Assembly (NCBI GenBank): GCA_025594325.1
Contig: JANHCV010000001.1
Location: 372,001-436,000, forward strand
Origin: Blastocladiella emersonii ATCC 22665
Lineage: Eukaryota; Blastocladiomycota; Blastocladiomycetes; Blastocladiales; Blastocladiaceae
Length of the DNA stretch: 64,000 nucleotides
Direction: 5' to 3'
A program made the position numbers and the translations under genes. Every line of letters starts with the position of its first letter. The first letter of the stretch is position 1. Shown piece after piece: positions 52,863 to 62,260 of this stretch. Below the pieces are notes generated by a model. It did not search any database, was not told the origin of the DNA, and worked only from the letters and a program-made list of their open reading frames with translations.

Positions 52863-55800
52863 TTACGACCCGCCTGGCTGCGGTCCCTGCTGCTGCCCCT
52901 TGGTCGGCGACGCGGACGCGCCGCGGCTCGGCATCGGGAACGCGGGCGCGGCGGCCGACGACGCGTGTGGCCGCTGCTGCGGCGACCGGCTGGACCGTGC
53001 TGCTGGAGCCACGGCGGGCCGCGGCGGGAGCGGGACCTGGCCGGGTACGGGCGCCGCGCCGGCGGCGGCGTGCTGTCGGTACTGTCCGTCGAGGTGCGCC
53101 TTGGACACGGGCGCGCGGCCGGGATCCGGCACTGGCGCCGCGGTCACGCTCGGTGCACCACCAGCAACACCCGGCGCCGCCGCCGCGCCGCTGGACGTCG
53201 CAGCCGAAGCCGCCGCGGCCGCGGTCGCCGCCTCGAACGTGGCCGACAGCCGGTGCGCCGTCTGGTACATGTGGTACGATGACGGCAAGCCGCCCATGGC
53301 CGCGGGCGGCGGCGGCGGGAGCACCGGGTTACTACCGGCCCTTGGCACCGTCGCCGTAGGCGCAGGTGCAGGCTGGCTCTGCTTCCGCGCGCGCTTGGCG
53401 GGCGACGGGTTGTCCTCGACCTTGCCCTCGCCGGCGGAGACCCGCTTGACGGGCGACGCGCCCTGGGGCGGCAGCATCGGAGGCGGCGGCGAGACGGCGC
53501 TCGACCGGCGCTCGGCCGCCGACACGGGCGATCGCGCGGACGGCGGCGGGATCACGGGCGGCGGGACCACGGGCGGCGGGACCACGGGCGGCGGGATCAC
53601 GGGCGGCGGGCTTTTGGTCGCGCCGCGCGGGACGGGGGCGGCCGGCGCCGTGATGTCGCCGCGGAGCACGCGCTCGAGCGACGACTTAGACGGAGGCGCA
53701 ACAGCACCAGCAGCACCACCACCGCTGGGCCGGCTCGGCAGGGGGACCGGGCTGGTCGACGACGTGCCAGCTGGCGCGGGCGTGGCCGAAGACGCCGAGA
53801 CCGTATCCTGCGGGCTGCGCGAGGCCTGCTGCTGCTGCTGGCCGGGGACCGGCGCCGACGCGCCGACGGGCGACCGCGGCTGCTGCTGGGCGGCGAGCGG
53901 AGGCCCGTGCATCGGCGGCAGCGGGCGCATGTCGTACGCGGAGGGCCCGTACGGGTACCCGGGCGGCGGGGGCGGGTAGTGCCCGGGCGGCGGGGGCGGG
54001 GGCGGCGGGTAGTGCGACGCGTAGTGGTGCTGGTGGTAGTCGTAGTGCGCGGCCATCATGTCGTGCGGCGGGGGCGGGGGAGGCGGCGGGAGGTGCGAGG
54101 GCGGAGGCGGCGGCGGCGGGTACCCCATCGCGTGGTGGTGCGGGTGGTGCGGGTGGTGGTATGCGTCGGGCGGCGGGCCGGGCATGTAGTACGGGTACCC
54201 GGGCGGCGGCGGCGGCGGGAGCGGCAGCGGGAGCGGCGGGTACTGGTACCCGGACGGCGGCATGACCACGATGCTGCCCATGTCGGGCGGCGTCATGCGG
54301 CCGCCGTTGTACCCGGACACGTGGTGCGGCGGGTGCTGCTGCTGCGACGCGTGCGAGTCCACGTCCATCTGGTCGTTGGCGCCCGCCGCGGCGGCCGCGG
54401 CAGCCTCGCCCTCGGGCCCCGCGGGCCCGCCGCCGAGCGCGGCGAGCCGGTCGACGTCGGGCGGGAGCGAGTGCTCGCGCTGGGTGCGGTAGTCGGTGAG
54501 GCCGAGGGCGATGCACTGGAGGTTAAAGAGGTCGGAACGCTCGCTGTGGTACTGGCGGAGGCGCTCGATCTCGGCGAGGTACCCCTTCTTGATGTTGACG
54601 TCGAGGTCGCACCACTGCTTGGCGAGGTAGGTGCGCACCGCGTGGTGGTCGCCCTTGATGACGCGCTTGGTCGCGTCCCAGTGCACCTTGAGGAACAGGA
54701 GGAACGGGTTCTTGATGGTCGGTTTCGGCGGCACGGGCATGAGCCGGTCGGGCAGCGCCTTGAGCGACCCGCGCTCGTTGGGCGTCAGGTACTGGTTGCG
54801 GTCCTTTTCGGGGATGTGCGATACGAGGTGCAGGTGGAACGCCGCGGGCGTGGCCGTGATCACGTCGCACGTCAGCAGCGTGCACGGCAGCAGCACCTCG
54901 TCGCCCGGCCCGTACGGCCACCCGGCGCCCGGCGCGAGGTACCACGTGTGGCCCGCGAGCTCGGCACGGAGCGCCGCGCGCCGCTGCCGCCGCCGGATCG
55001 GCCGGCTCTTCTTGCCGCCGGGGCTCGACGCGTTGGCGGACCCGTTCCCGTCGGTCGCCGCCGTCGTCAACGTCATGGGCGAGCTGGGCGCCGTCAACGG
55101 CGGCTCGCCGGCGAGCAGCTGCAGGTTCGGCGTGAGCATCGCCGACACGCTCGGCGTGCTGCCGGCCGTGTCCCCACCACCGCCGCCGTCGTCCGTCTCG
55201 TCGCCGGCCGACGAGTTGTCAAAGATGTCGGGCGTCGACACGCGCGAGAGCGGGGACGCGGCGCGGCGCACGGCGGCGGGCGGGGGCATCTCGGGCATAG
55301 CCGGTATGTCGACGGGCGTATCCGCGCGCGACACGGCCCGCGAGGCCGGACGCGAAGCCGGGCGCGAGGATGGGCGGGAAGATGGACGCGACGACGCAGG
55401 CGTCGCGGCGGCGGCCGGTGCAGGATCGGCGGAGTGCGGTCCGACCGTGACGGCAGCAACCGGCGCGGCAGCAGCCGGCCCGCGTTTGCGCTTTTGCGGG
55501 ACCGACGCGGGCGTCGCCTCCTTGGCCGGGGCAGCCGGAGCCGCAGCCGCAGCCGCGGCGGCAGCAGCAGCAGCGGCAGCAGCAGCCTCGGCCTTGCGGA
55601 CGGCGGCGGCGGTCGGTTTGCGAGAGCCGCTGCGGTTCGACTTGGTGGGCGCCGGCTTTTCAGCGGGTGCGGGCTTCTCGGCCTTGTTGGCGGGGGCCGC
55701 GGGAGCGGGAGCAGCAGCAGCAGCCGCCGCAGCAGCAGCCGTGGCCGCCCGCGTCGCCGGCTTGGCGGTCGCCGAACTCGCGGCAGCCGCGGTCGCGCCG

Positions 55801-58727
55801 GCCGTGTTCCCCTGGGCGAGCATCTCGGCGACGGACGCGAAGAGGCCGACGGGCCGCGCGGCCGCCCCATTCGCGGCCGCCACGGCGTCAGCGGGCGCAG
55901 GGACCTCGCGCATACCGGGATCCTCGACGAACGCGACGTTCCCGAGGAACGCGTTCCCGACCTGGGCGGCGGCGCGGAGGCCGGAGAGGAGCGCGCCGTG
56001 GACGGTGGCGGGGTACTCGCGGCACGTGTGTTCGCCGGCAAAGTAGACGGTCTGCCCGACGGGCGCGGCGAGCACGTCGTAGTCGTCGCCCTTGGCGCCG
56101 CGGGCGACGTACGAGTAGGATCCGCGCGAGAACTCGTCAAACGACCACCGCGTGACAATGGTCTCGAGCGGCGGCGGGACGGCCGCGTTCGGGTGGATGC
56201 GGCGCAGCGCGTCGAGGGCGTGCGCGACGATGACCTGGTCCGACTCGGACTCGAGGCGCACCGCGGCCTCGCCCGCGAGCATGGCGACGAGGACGGGGAG
56301 CTTCACGACGGGCGTCAGGTTCCAGAACAGGTAGTTCTGGCCGCGCGGGGCGCCGTAGTCGTCGGAGCCGGCGGCGGGCGCGTTGAGGTACCCGAACGAG
56401 TCGGCGTCGACGTTCCAGAACGCCTCGCGGAACACGAGCACCACCTTGTTGAGGGTGCCGTACCCGAGCCGCTGGATGCTGGTCGTCTTCTTGCGCGGGA
56501 GCGCCGGCGAGAACTCGATCGACCCGGCCTGCAGCACGCCGAGCGGGACCGTGACGACGACCGCGTCCGCGTCGAGCGGCGGCGACTCGCCGGTGCCCGC
56601 CGTGTGGACCTTGACGTAGTGCGGCGCGGGCGCGAGCTCGTCCTCCTCCTCACCCTCCCCCTCCCCCTCGCCCTCCTCCCCATCCCCGTCGCGCATCTGG
56701 CTCTTTAGCACGCGCGACCACTCGACGCGGCGCACCGCGGTATTGAGCCGCACGTCGAGCTTATCGTCGACGAGCCCGTACTCGTGCGCGCCGGGCGCGG
56801 TGCCCATGTACCCGGGCGTGCGGCACCCGTAGGCGAGCGCGTGCGCGACCTGGCCGTACCCGCCGACGATCATGCCGTGGTGCCCGAAAAACTCGTACTC
56901 GTCGTCCTGGTCCCAGTGGTCGAGCGACAGCTTGTCGAGGGTCGCCGCGTTGGCGAACTCGAGGTTCGCCACGTGCCAGTGGAAGATGCGCAGGTCCGCC
57001 GGCGTCAGGTCGCGGTACTTGGGGTGGTTGCGCAGCGCGCGGTCGAGCGCGGCACCGAGCGACGCGGGCCGGTCGGCGGGCGCGGGCGCGGGCGCGGGCG
57101 ACGCGGCGGACGTCGAGGAGCCGTTGCTGCGCTTCGAGCCGGCGGCAGCGGCGGCGGGCGCGCGGCGCGCCGTCTCGGGCCGCGGGTCGTATTCGCTGTC
57201 GGTGCTGACGTGCACGGCGCTCCCGAGGTCGGTGGCCGAGGACGCGACGGACGAGGGCAGCGAGGCGGGCGAGGTCGGGTCGTCGACGGCCATCGAGTCA
57301 CTGTTCCCGCCCGCGGCCGCCGCCGCGACAGCCGCGACGTTGCGCATGCGCGACGTCTCCTCGAGGACCTGGTTGAACACGTCCTCCATGACGACGTCGC
57401 GGGCCTCGTCGACGGGCTGGCCGTCCACATCGAACAGCGCCGTTGGGCGGGTCACGTCGTGGGTGGCGAGGTGGAGCTGGTGCTTGATGATGGTCTTGAT
57501 CGGGTTGCCGCCCTCCCACCCCGTGACGACCTTGGCGCCGAGATCGACGCCCGTGGTGTAGGTCGACGCGAAGGGGGACGCCGACGACCGCGCCTTGGTG
57601 TAGAGCGGGTGCGTGTAGACGCGGCCGCCGATGCGCCCGCGGCCCTCGACGAGCGTGATGCTGGGCGCCGGTGCGCCGGCGGCGGCGAAGATGTGGCGCA
57701 GGTGGCGCGCGCACGCGAGGCCGGCGACGCCGGCGCCGATGATGACGATGCGGCGCGGGCGGGTGCCCGGCCGCGCGACGGCCGAGCCCGACAGCGGGCG
57801 CGGGATGCCGGACGCGGAGACGAGCGTCGAGTCGACGGCGACGGGCCGCACGAGGCCAAAGTTGATGTGCCCGAGCCGTACGAGGAAGTGGTAGATGGCG
57901 GCGGCCATGTCGACGCGGTGCTCTTTCGCGGCGCGCAGGGCGTCGGCGAGGGCGAGCGCGCGCGTCGGGCGCACGTAGTAGGCGCGCAGGATGCGGTTGC
58001 GGGCGTCGAGGTACGCGGGCAGCGCCGCCGGGGTGTCGAAGAAGCGGCCGAACACGCGCTCCTCGGCGGGCGACATGGCCGTGATGGGCAGCCGCGCCGA
58101 GATGGCCGCCTGCACCAGCGAGTCCTCGGGGACCTGCGCCAGCAGCTCCTCGACGGGCTCCTCGGGCGCGAGCGGCAGGATCAGCGCGGCGCCCGGGCTC
58201 GGGACCTGCGGGACTTGCGGGCTCGCGCTGCCCGCGGGGAGGTGAAGGGCGGGGGACGCGCTGCGCGCGCCGCGCAGCGGGGCCATGGCGCCCGCGGGCG
58301 GCGACGGGCCGCGCGTGTTGAGCTTGTTGTAGCCCATGAGCAGCGCCTGCGCCGACGGCGTCAGGACCTCGCGCGAGATGGGCGGCGACGCGGTCGCGGC
58401 GGCCGACACCTTGGGCGTGCTGGGCGCCTCCTTGTTGGTGTTGGTCGGCTCGGCGGCAGCGACACTCGTGGCACGCGGCGGCTGGGTCGGCGGGACACCG
58501 TCGTCGTCGGCAGCGTCGCCGTCCACGTCCATGGCGTCGGCAGCGGCAGCGGGCTGTGGCTGGGGCGGGTCGGCGGTGGCGCCGGGGTCCGCGTTCTGCT
58601 GCTGCTGGTGGTCGGACCCCGAGCGGGCAAAGGCGAGGAGGACGTTGACGGAGCTCGACGAGCTGCCGGCCGAGGCGGGCGGGGCGTCGTCGCCGGCGGG
58701 CGCCGGGGTGCGCGGTCGAGGGCCCAT
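52863..58727 (-). CDS. LSD1: LSD1/KDM1-type histone lysine demethylase with HMG box
   Basis: A 1,954-aa single-exon protein. It has a disordered N-terminus, then a SWIRM domain at about residues 190-300 (LPITAMSPAEERVFGRFFD, and ending HFLVRLGHINFGLV). The FAD-dependent amine oxidase domain spans about 320-930, with Rossmann motif VIIGAGVAGLACARHLR, GRGRIGGRV, the substrate-side TVPLGVLQAGSIEFSP, and the FAD-binding tail YFAGEHTCREYPATVHGA. An HMG box follows at about 1336-1400 (IKNPFLLFLKVHWDATKR, AKQWCDLDVNIKKGYLAEIE). SWIRM-oxidase-HMG is the order of fission yeast Lsd1/Lsd2, which remove methyl groups from histone H3 and act at heterochromatin boundaries (family knowledge). Ala-rich and acidic inserts separate the parts. 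The last 500 residues are a Pro/Gly/Tyr/His-rich low-complexity tail. The ATG at 58727 is the first in frame. Confidence 0.93.
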   Translation of the reverse strand: MGPRPRTPAPAGDDAPPASAGSSSSSVNVLLAFARSGSDHQQQQNADPGATADPPQPQPAAAADAMDVDGDAADDDGVPPTQPPRATSVAAAEPTNTNKEAPSTPKVSAAATASPPISREVLTPSAQALLMGYNKLNTRGPSPPAGAMAPLRGARSASPALHLPAGSASPQVPQVPSPGAALILPLAPEEPVEELLAQVPEDSLVQAAISARLPITAMSPAEERVFGRFFDTPAALPAYLDARNRILRAYYVRPTRALALADALRAAKEHRVDMAAAIYHFLVRLGHINFGLVRPVAVDSTLVSASGIPRPLSGSAVARPGTRPRRIVIIGAGVAGLACARHLRHIFAAAGAPAPSITLVEGRGRIGGRVYTHPLYTKARSSASPFASTYTTGVDLGAKVVTGWEGGNPIKTIIKHQLHLATHDVTRPTALFDVDGQPVDEARDVVMEDVFNQVLEETSRMRNVAAVAAAAAGGNSDSMAVDDPTSPASLPSSVASSATDLGSAVHVSTDSEYDPRPETARRAPAAAAAGSKRSNGSSTSAASPAPAPAPADRPASLGAALDRALRNHPKYRDLTPADLRIFHWHVANLEFANAATLDKLSLDHWDQDDEYEFFGHHGMIVGGYGQVAHALAYGCRTPGYMGTAPGAHEYGLVDDKLDVRLNTAVRRVEWSRVLKSQMRDGDGEEGEGEGEGEEEDELAPAPHYVKVHTAGTGESPPLDADAVVVTVPLGVLQAGSIEFSPALPRKKTTSIQRLGYGTLNKVVLVFREAFWNVDADSFGYLNAPAAGSDDYGAPRGQNYLFWNLTPVVKLPVLVAMLAGEAAVRLESESDQVIVAHALDALRRIHPNAAVPPPLETIVTRWSFDEFSRGSYSYVARGAKGDDYDVLAAPVGQTVYFAGEHTCREYPATVHGALLSGLRAAAQVGNAFLGNVAFVEDPGMREVPAPADAVAAANGAAARPVGLFASVAEMLAQGNTAGATAAAASSATAKPATRAATAAAAAAAAAAPAPAAPANKAEKPAPAEKPAPTKSNRSGSRKPTAAAVRKAEAAAAAAAAAAAAAAAAPAAPAKEATPASVPQKRKRGPAAAAPVAAVTVGPHSADPAPAAAATPASSRPSSRPSSRPASRPASRAVSRADTPVDIPAMPEMPPPAAVRRAASPLSRVSTPDIFDNSSAGDETDDGGGGGDTAGSTPSVSAMLTPNLQLLAGEPPLTAPSSPMTLTTAATDGNGSANASSPGGKKSRPIRRRQRRAALRAELAGHTWYLAPGAGWPYGPGDEVLLPCTLLTCDVITATPAAFHLHLVSHIPEKDRNQYLTPNERGSLKALPDRLMPVPPKPTIKNPFLLFLKVHWDATKRVIKGDHHAVRTYLAKQWCDLDVNIKKGYLAEIERLRQYHSERSDLFNLQCIALGLTDYRTQREHSLPPDVDRLAALGGGPAGPEGEAAAAAAAGANDQMDVDSHASQQQHPPHHVSGYNGGRMTPPDMGSIVVMPPSGYQYPPLPLPLPPPPPPGYPYYMPGPPPDAYHHPHHPHHHAMGYPPPPPPPSHLPPPPPPPPHDMMAAHYDYHQHHYASHYPPPPPPPPGHYPPPPPGYPYGPSAYDMRPLPPMHGPPLAAQQQPRSPVGASAPVPGQQQQQASRSPQDTVSASSATPAPAGTSSTSPVPLPSRPSGGGAAGAVAPPSKSSLERVLRGDITAPAAPVPRGATKSPPPVIPPPVVPPPVVPPPVIPPPSARSPVSAAERRSSAVSPPPPMLPPQGASPVKRVSAGEGKVEDNPSPAKRARKQSQPAPAPTATVPRAGSNPVLPPPPPAAMGGLPSSYHMYQTAHRLSATFEAATAAAAASAATSSGAAAAPGVAGGAPSVTAAPVPDPGRAPVSKAHLDGQYRQHAAAGAAPVPGQVPLPPRPAVAPAARSSRSPQQRPHASSAAAPAFPMPSRGASASPTKGQQQGPQPGGS

Positions 58728-59487
58728 TCGGCTACATGCGGTCAAGTCATCGAGTCAGGGGGCGTCCGCGTTCGGCTTTTGGTGGGAGGAGAGCGTACCG
58801 GTCCAGAGTCTACGTTTTTTTCTCTCGGGCAATACAGGGTGCGGCGAAGCGCAGGCAGATGCGGATGGTCGGGTCGGGTCGGGTCGACGGTCGAGGTGGG
58901 GCTGGCTGTGCGACGGCGGACGTGAGGCTCATCAGCGTCAGTGCACTCACTCATCCAAGACGGATCACAGCGCGACGCACCAGCAGGTGTATTCACAAGA
59001 ACGGCAAACGTAGAAAAATCGATCAGGCAGTGGGATCAGACGCCGCGCGGACGGGCAGTGGCGGCGTCGGGCGGGGCGGGGTCGAGGGTTCGTCGGTGCC
59101 GGTTCGCGGGCGCGGGACGGTGCATGGGGGCCCGGCGAGGCTGGATACAGCGAGTGCACCAAGTCGGGTGCGGCGAGGAGCGGGCGGGGGCGGACGGGCG
59201 GGAGGGGGGCGACGGCGGGGGCGGGGGCGCGCCGACGGGCCGGCCGAACCGCCCGCAACGTGTCGTTGACATGCACGCGACCACACGTGCGTCATATCGC
59301 CGCGATATTCAACGCGTTTCCGGCTCGATCGCCGATGGTTCTTTGATCCTAATAGCGCGCGCTGATTGATCGAAATAGTCTGCTGAGGTCCCAAGGGTTG
59401 TAAATAGTCGAACGCGCTCCCCTCTCGGATCACGATCAGCGGTCGAAAGCTAGTGTACAGGTCTATTCCACCCCATCCCGCCTCAGA
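58728..59487. other. Intergenic, LSD1 promoter and M3 peptidase 3' flank
   Basis: 760 bp, C/G-rich runs, no gene supported. Confidence 0.5.
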
Positions 59488-61647
59488 TCAGCCCAGGACG
59501 TGGCGCAGGAACGGTCCGTTCTCGGGCTCGCGGCCGAGGAAGCTGCGGAGCATCGACATGCCGTCGACGCTGGCGCCGGGCTCGAGCATGGCCTTGGCGA
59601 ACTTGGCCGCGACGTCCTTGTTGAGGCACCCGCCGTCGGCCTCAGCGAACTTGGTGAAACAGTCGTGCGCGAACACCTCGGACGACAGGTACGAGTTGTA
59701 GACGGCGTCGTATCCGGCGAGGTGGTACCACGCGGTCCACGGGTGGGTGCCGGGGACAAACTCGGTGCCGTGGATGCGGCGCTGGAGGTCGGCCCACTTG
59801 GGCGCGAGCTTGGCGGCCGTGTCCTCGCCGTCGACGACGAACCCGGGCAGGTGAATCGCGAGGTCGAACAGCGTCATGTACAGCTGGCGCGTGTACGCAA
59901 GCCCGGCGCCGAGCGTGCGCAGCGCGCCCAGCGTGCGGATCGTGGCCTCCGGGATCGCCTCGCCCGTGACCGGGTGCGGCTGCGCGATGCGGTGGATCAC
60001 GCGCGGGTCGTACAGCCAGTTCTCGAACATGATGCTGGGCAGCTCGAGGAAGTCGACCTCGACGCCGCCCGGGTACGGGTTCAGCGACCACGACCACGAG
60101 AACAGCGCCGTGCTCGACCGCGTCCGCAGCTGGTGCACCAGGTGGCCCGTCTCGTGGTACGCCGTCCGCGCCTCGGTGAACCGCAGGTAGCTCGGGTTGC
60201 CCGGCGTCGGCTTGGTCAGGTTCCCAATGTACCCGGCAATCGGCTTGGTCGCCGCGCCGCCCTCGCCGCCGTTGCTCGTCATGGGCATCAGTGGCGGCAC
60301 GCATTGGTGCGCGTACTTGCCCGCGCGCGGGTGGAGGTCGAGGTAGATGTGGCCCATGAGCTCGCCGCGCGCGCCGTTTTCGGGGGTGGACCGGTCGTAC
60401 ACGGCGAAGGCGCGCACGTCCTCGTGCCACTTGGGCATGTCGGGGGCCTCGACGATCACGATCGAGAAGAGGTCCGAGTACAGCGCGAACACGGCGTCCC
60501 ACACGTGCGTGAGCGGGAAGAACTGCGCCACGTAGTTGTCGTCGACGGCGTACTTGGTGCGCTTGAGCTTGCTGGTCGCAAAGGCGAAGTCCCACGGCGC
60601 GAGCGGGTCGGCCGTCTCCATGACGGCCTGCAGCTCGCGCATGTCGGCGTCGCGCTTGGGCTGCAGCTTGGCGGCGAGGTCGTCGAGGAAGGCGAGGGCC
60701 TCGGGCGACTTGGCCATGGCGCTGGCGAGCTTGAGGTGGGCGTGCGACTTGAACCCGGCGAGCTTGGCGGCGCGGTCGCGCAGCTCGAGCATCTCGGCGA
60801 GCACGCGCTCGTTCTGCGGGCACCGCGAGTTGTAGGCGAGGTAGCACCGCTTGCGCAGCGCCGCGCACTCGGTGCTCTGCATCACGGCGAGGTAGTCGGG
60901 CGTCTTGCAGGTGATCCACACGTTCCCGTCGCCCGCGTCCTCGAGCCCGGCGACGAACCGGTCGGGCAGGCCCGCGAGCTCGTCGGCGCGCCGCGCCGTG
61001 AACTTGGTCGTGTCCTCGTTGATGTTCTGCGTGTACGTCTGCTCGAGCGCCGCGATCCGCGACTTGAGCGCGAGGTACTCGGCGCGCTTCGCCTCGTCCG
61101 CGATCGCCATCCCGCTGAGCCGCAGCAGCGCCATGGTGCGCGCGTACAGGTTGCCGACGGGCTCGTCCTTGGGGACTTGGCCGGCAACGCCCTCGAGCGC
61201 AGCGAACACGCCGGCGTGCGCGTACGACGCGTCGAAGGCGTCCTTGAGCTCCGTCTTGGCCTGCGACGCCGCAGCGCGTACAGCGGAGTCCGCGTGCACC
61301 ATGGACGGGAACGTGCAGTACACCTGCTGCGCGGCGGCCCGGTTCTGCGCCGCGTGGAACGCGTCGAGCGTGTTGGCCAGCGTGCGCTCGCCCGCGGGCA
61401 CCGCGGCGACGGCATCGCACGCATCGCGCAGCAGCGTCGTGATCGCCGACGTCCGCGCGCGGATCTCGTCGGCCGTCGTCTCGAGCGTGAACGCCGCCGG
61501 CGTGTAGTCGGTCGGCGGGACGGTCATGGTGGCGGTGGCGGGGCGCAGGGTGGACAGCGGCCGGGCAGTGTAGTGGAGGCGAGGGAGGGCGCGGTTGGCG
61601 AGGCGGCCGGTGACAACGGGGACCAGGCGCGCTAGAGTTGATCGCAT
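59488..61647 (-). CDS. M3 family zinc oligopeptidase (saccharolysin/thimet type)
   Basis: 719 residues. The zinc motif AYHETGHLVHQLR places His498, Glu499 and His502 as in HExxH peptidases, with the third ligand expected about 25 residues on in LELPSIMFENW. Upstream helical region and the YLDLHPRAGKYAHQC and EARTAYHETGH blocks are typical of thimet oligopeptidase, saccharolysin and mitochondrial oligopeptidase, which trim short peptides, including spent targeting peptides. The N-terminus (MRSTLARLVPVVTGRLANRA, no acidic residues) looks like a mitochondrial presequence. A second in-frame ATG at 61527 (MTVPPTDYTP) would give a cytosolic form. Single exon. Confidence 0.95.
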   Translation of the reverse strand: MRSTLARLVPVVTGRLANRALPRLHYTARPLSTLRPATATMTVPPTDYTPAAFTLETTADEIRARTSAITTLLRDACDAVAAVPAGERTLANTLDAFHAAQNRAAAQQVYCTFPSMVHADSAVRAAASQAKTELKDAFDASYAHAGVFAALEGVAGQVPKDEPVGNLYARTMALLRLSGMAIADEAKRAEYLALKSRIAALEQTYTQNINEDTTKFTARRADELAGLPDRFVAGLEDAGDGNVWITCKTPDYLAVMQSTECAALRKRCYLAYNSRCPQNERVLAEMLELRDRAAKLAGFKSHAHLKLASAMAKSPEALAFLDDLAAKLQPKRDADMRELQAVMETADPLAPWDFAFATSKLKRTKYAVDDNYVAQFFPLTHVWDAVFALYSDLFSIVIVEAPDMPKWHEDVRAFAVYDRSTPENGARGELMGHIYLDLHPRAGKYAHQCVPPLMPMTSNGGEGGAATKPIAGYIGNLTKPTPGNPSYLRFTEARTAYHETGHLVHQLRTRSSTALFSWSWSLNPYPGGVEVDFLELPSIMFENWLYDPRVIHRIAQPHPVTGEAIPEATIRTLGALRTLGAGLAYTRQLYMTLFDLAIHLPGFVVDGEDTAAKLAPKWADLQRRIHGTEFVPGTHPWTAWYHLAGYDAVYNSYLSSEVFAHDCFTKFAEADGGCLNKDVAAKFAKAMLEPGASVDGMSMLRSFLGREPENGPFLRHVLG

Positions 61648-62260
61648 TCAGTTCGCTGAGCGGGAGAGAGAGGATGGGAGGGGAGGGAAGCGCTGGCGAG
61701 AGCGTTGTTGACGAACGCGGCGAACGGCGAACGGTGAACGCGACCGTTTGCACGGCTCAAGTCCCGGCTCGCTGATCAGCGGTCACGCGCCCGCGCGACG
61801 CGTCTCGCAGCGTGTCTCGCGGCAGCTCACCTCGCCCTCCTCGACTCGCTCGCAAATCGCACATTGATGTCGCTCGAGTATGACGCTGCCGGCAGTGTTC
61901 AACTGAAGTTGCACGGAGTGTTGGGCAAGTGTAATCATTCCCAGCTGACCGGCAGTCGGTCGTCTCGCGTCTCAAGAACGACGAGGCTAACCCATGACGC
62001 GAGACGTTTCGCTGACGGTTAACTTAGGGCGATGCGTCACGGGGCCGAACCATGAGCGGGATCAAGTGAGTGGCCGGAGTGCTGCGCCACAGACCCACCC
62101 GAGCCACACGCGCGTGCATCGCGGTGCTCTCGGGTCGGGTGTCGAGGCTACCAGTCCGACTTCCGTCGCCTGCTCGAGCACCCCATAAAAGCGACGGACC
62201 GCCCTCGACCCGACCCGATCTATCCTCTGCTCCCCTCATAGATTCAGTAGACGAAACGCC
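61648..62260. promoter_or_regulatory. Divergent upstream region of M3 peptidase and S1/P1 nuclease
   Basis: 613 bp between divergent ATGs. Carries GACGCGTCTCGC at 61798-61809 and GTGCTGCGCCACAG at 62079-62092, plus the TATA-like element of the nuclease gene. Confidence 0.5.
62184..62191 (+). promoter_or_regulatory. TATA-like element of the nuclease gene
   Basis: CATAAAAG about 70-77 nt upstream of the nuclease ATG. Confidence 0.5.

Noticed and set aside
53907-56708. 933-codon plus-strand frame opposite LSD1
   Set aside because: Arg/Gly/Val-rich antisense shadow of a conserved oxidase; the sense frame has all FAD motifs.
59500-61635. 711-codon frame antisense to the M3 peptidase
   Set aside because: Mirror of codon bias in the sense gene, which carries the zinc motif.
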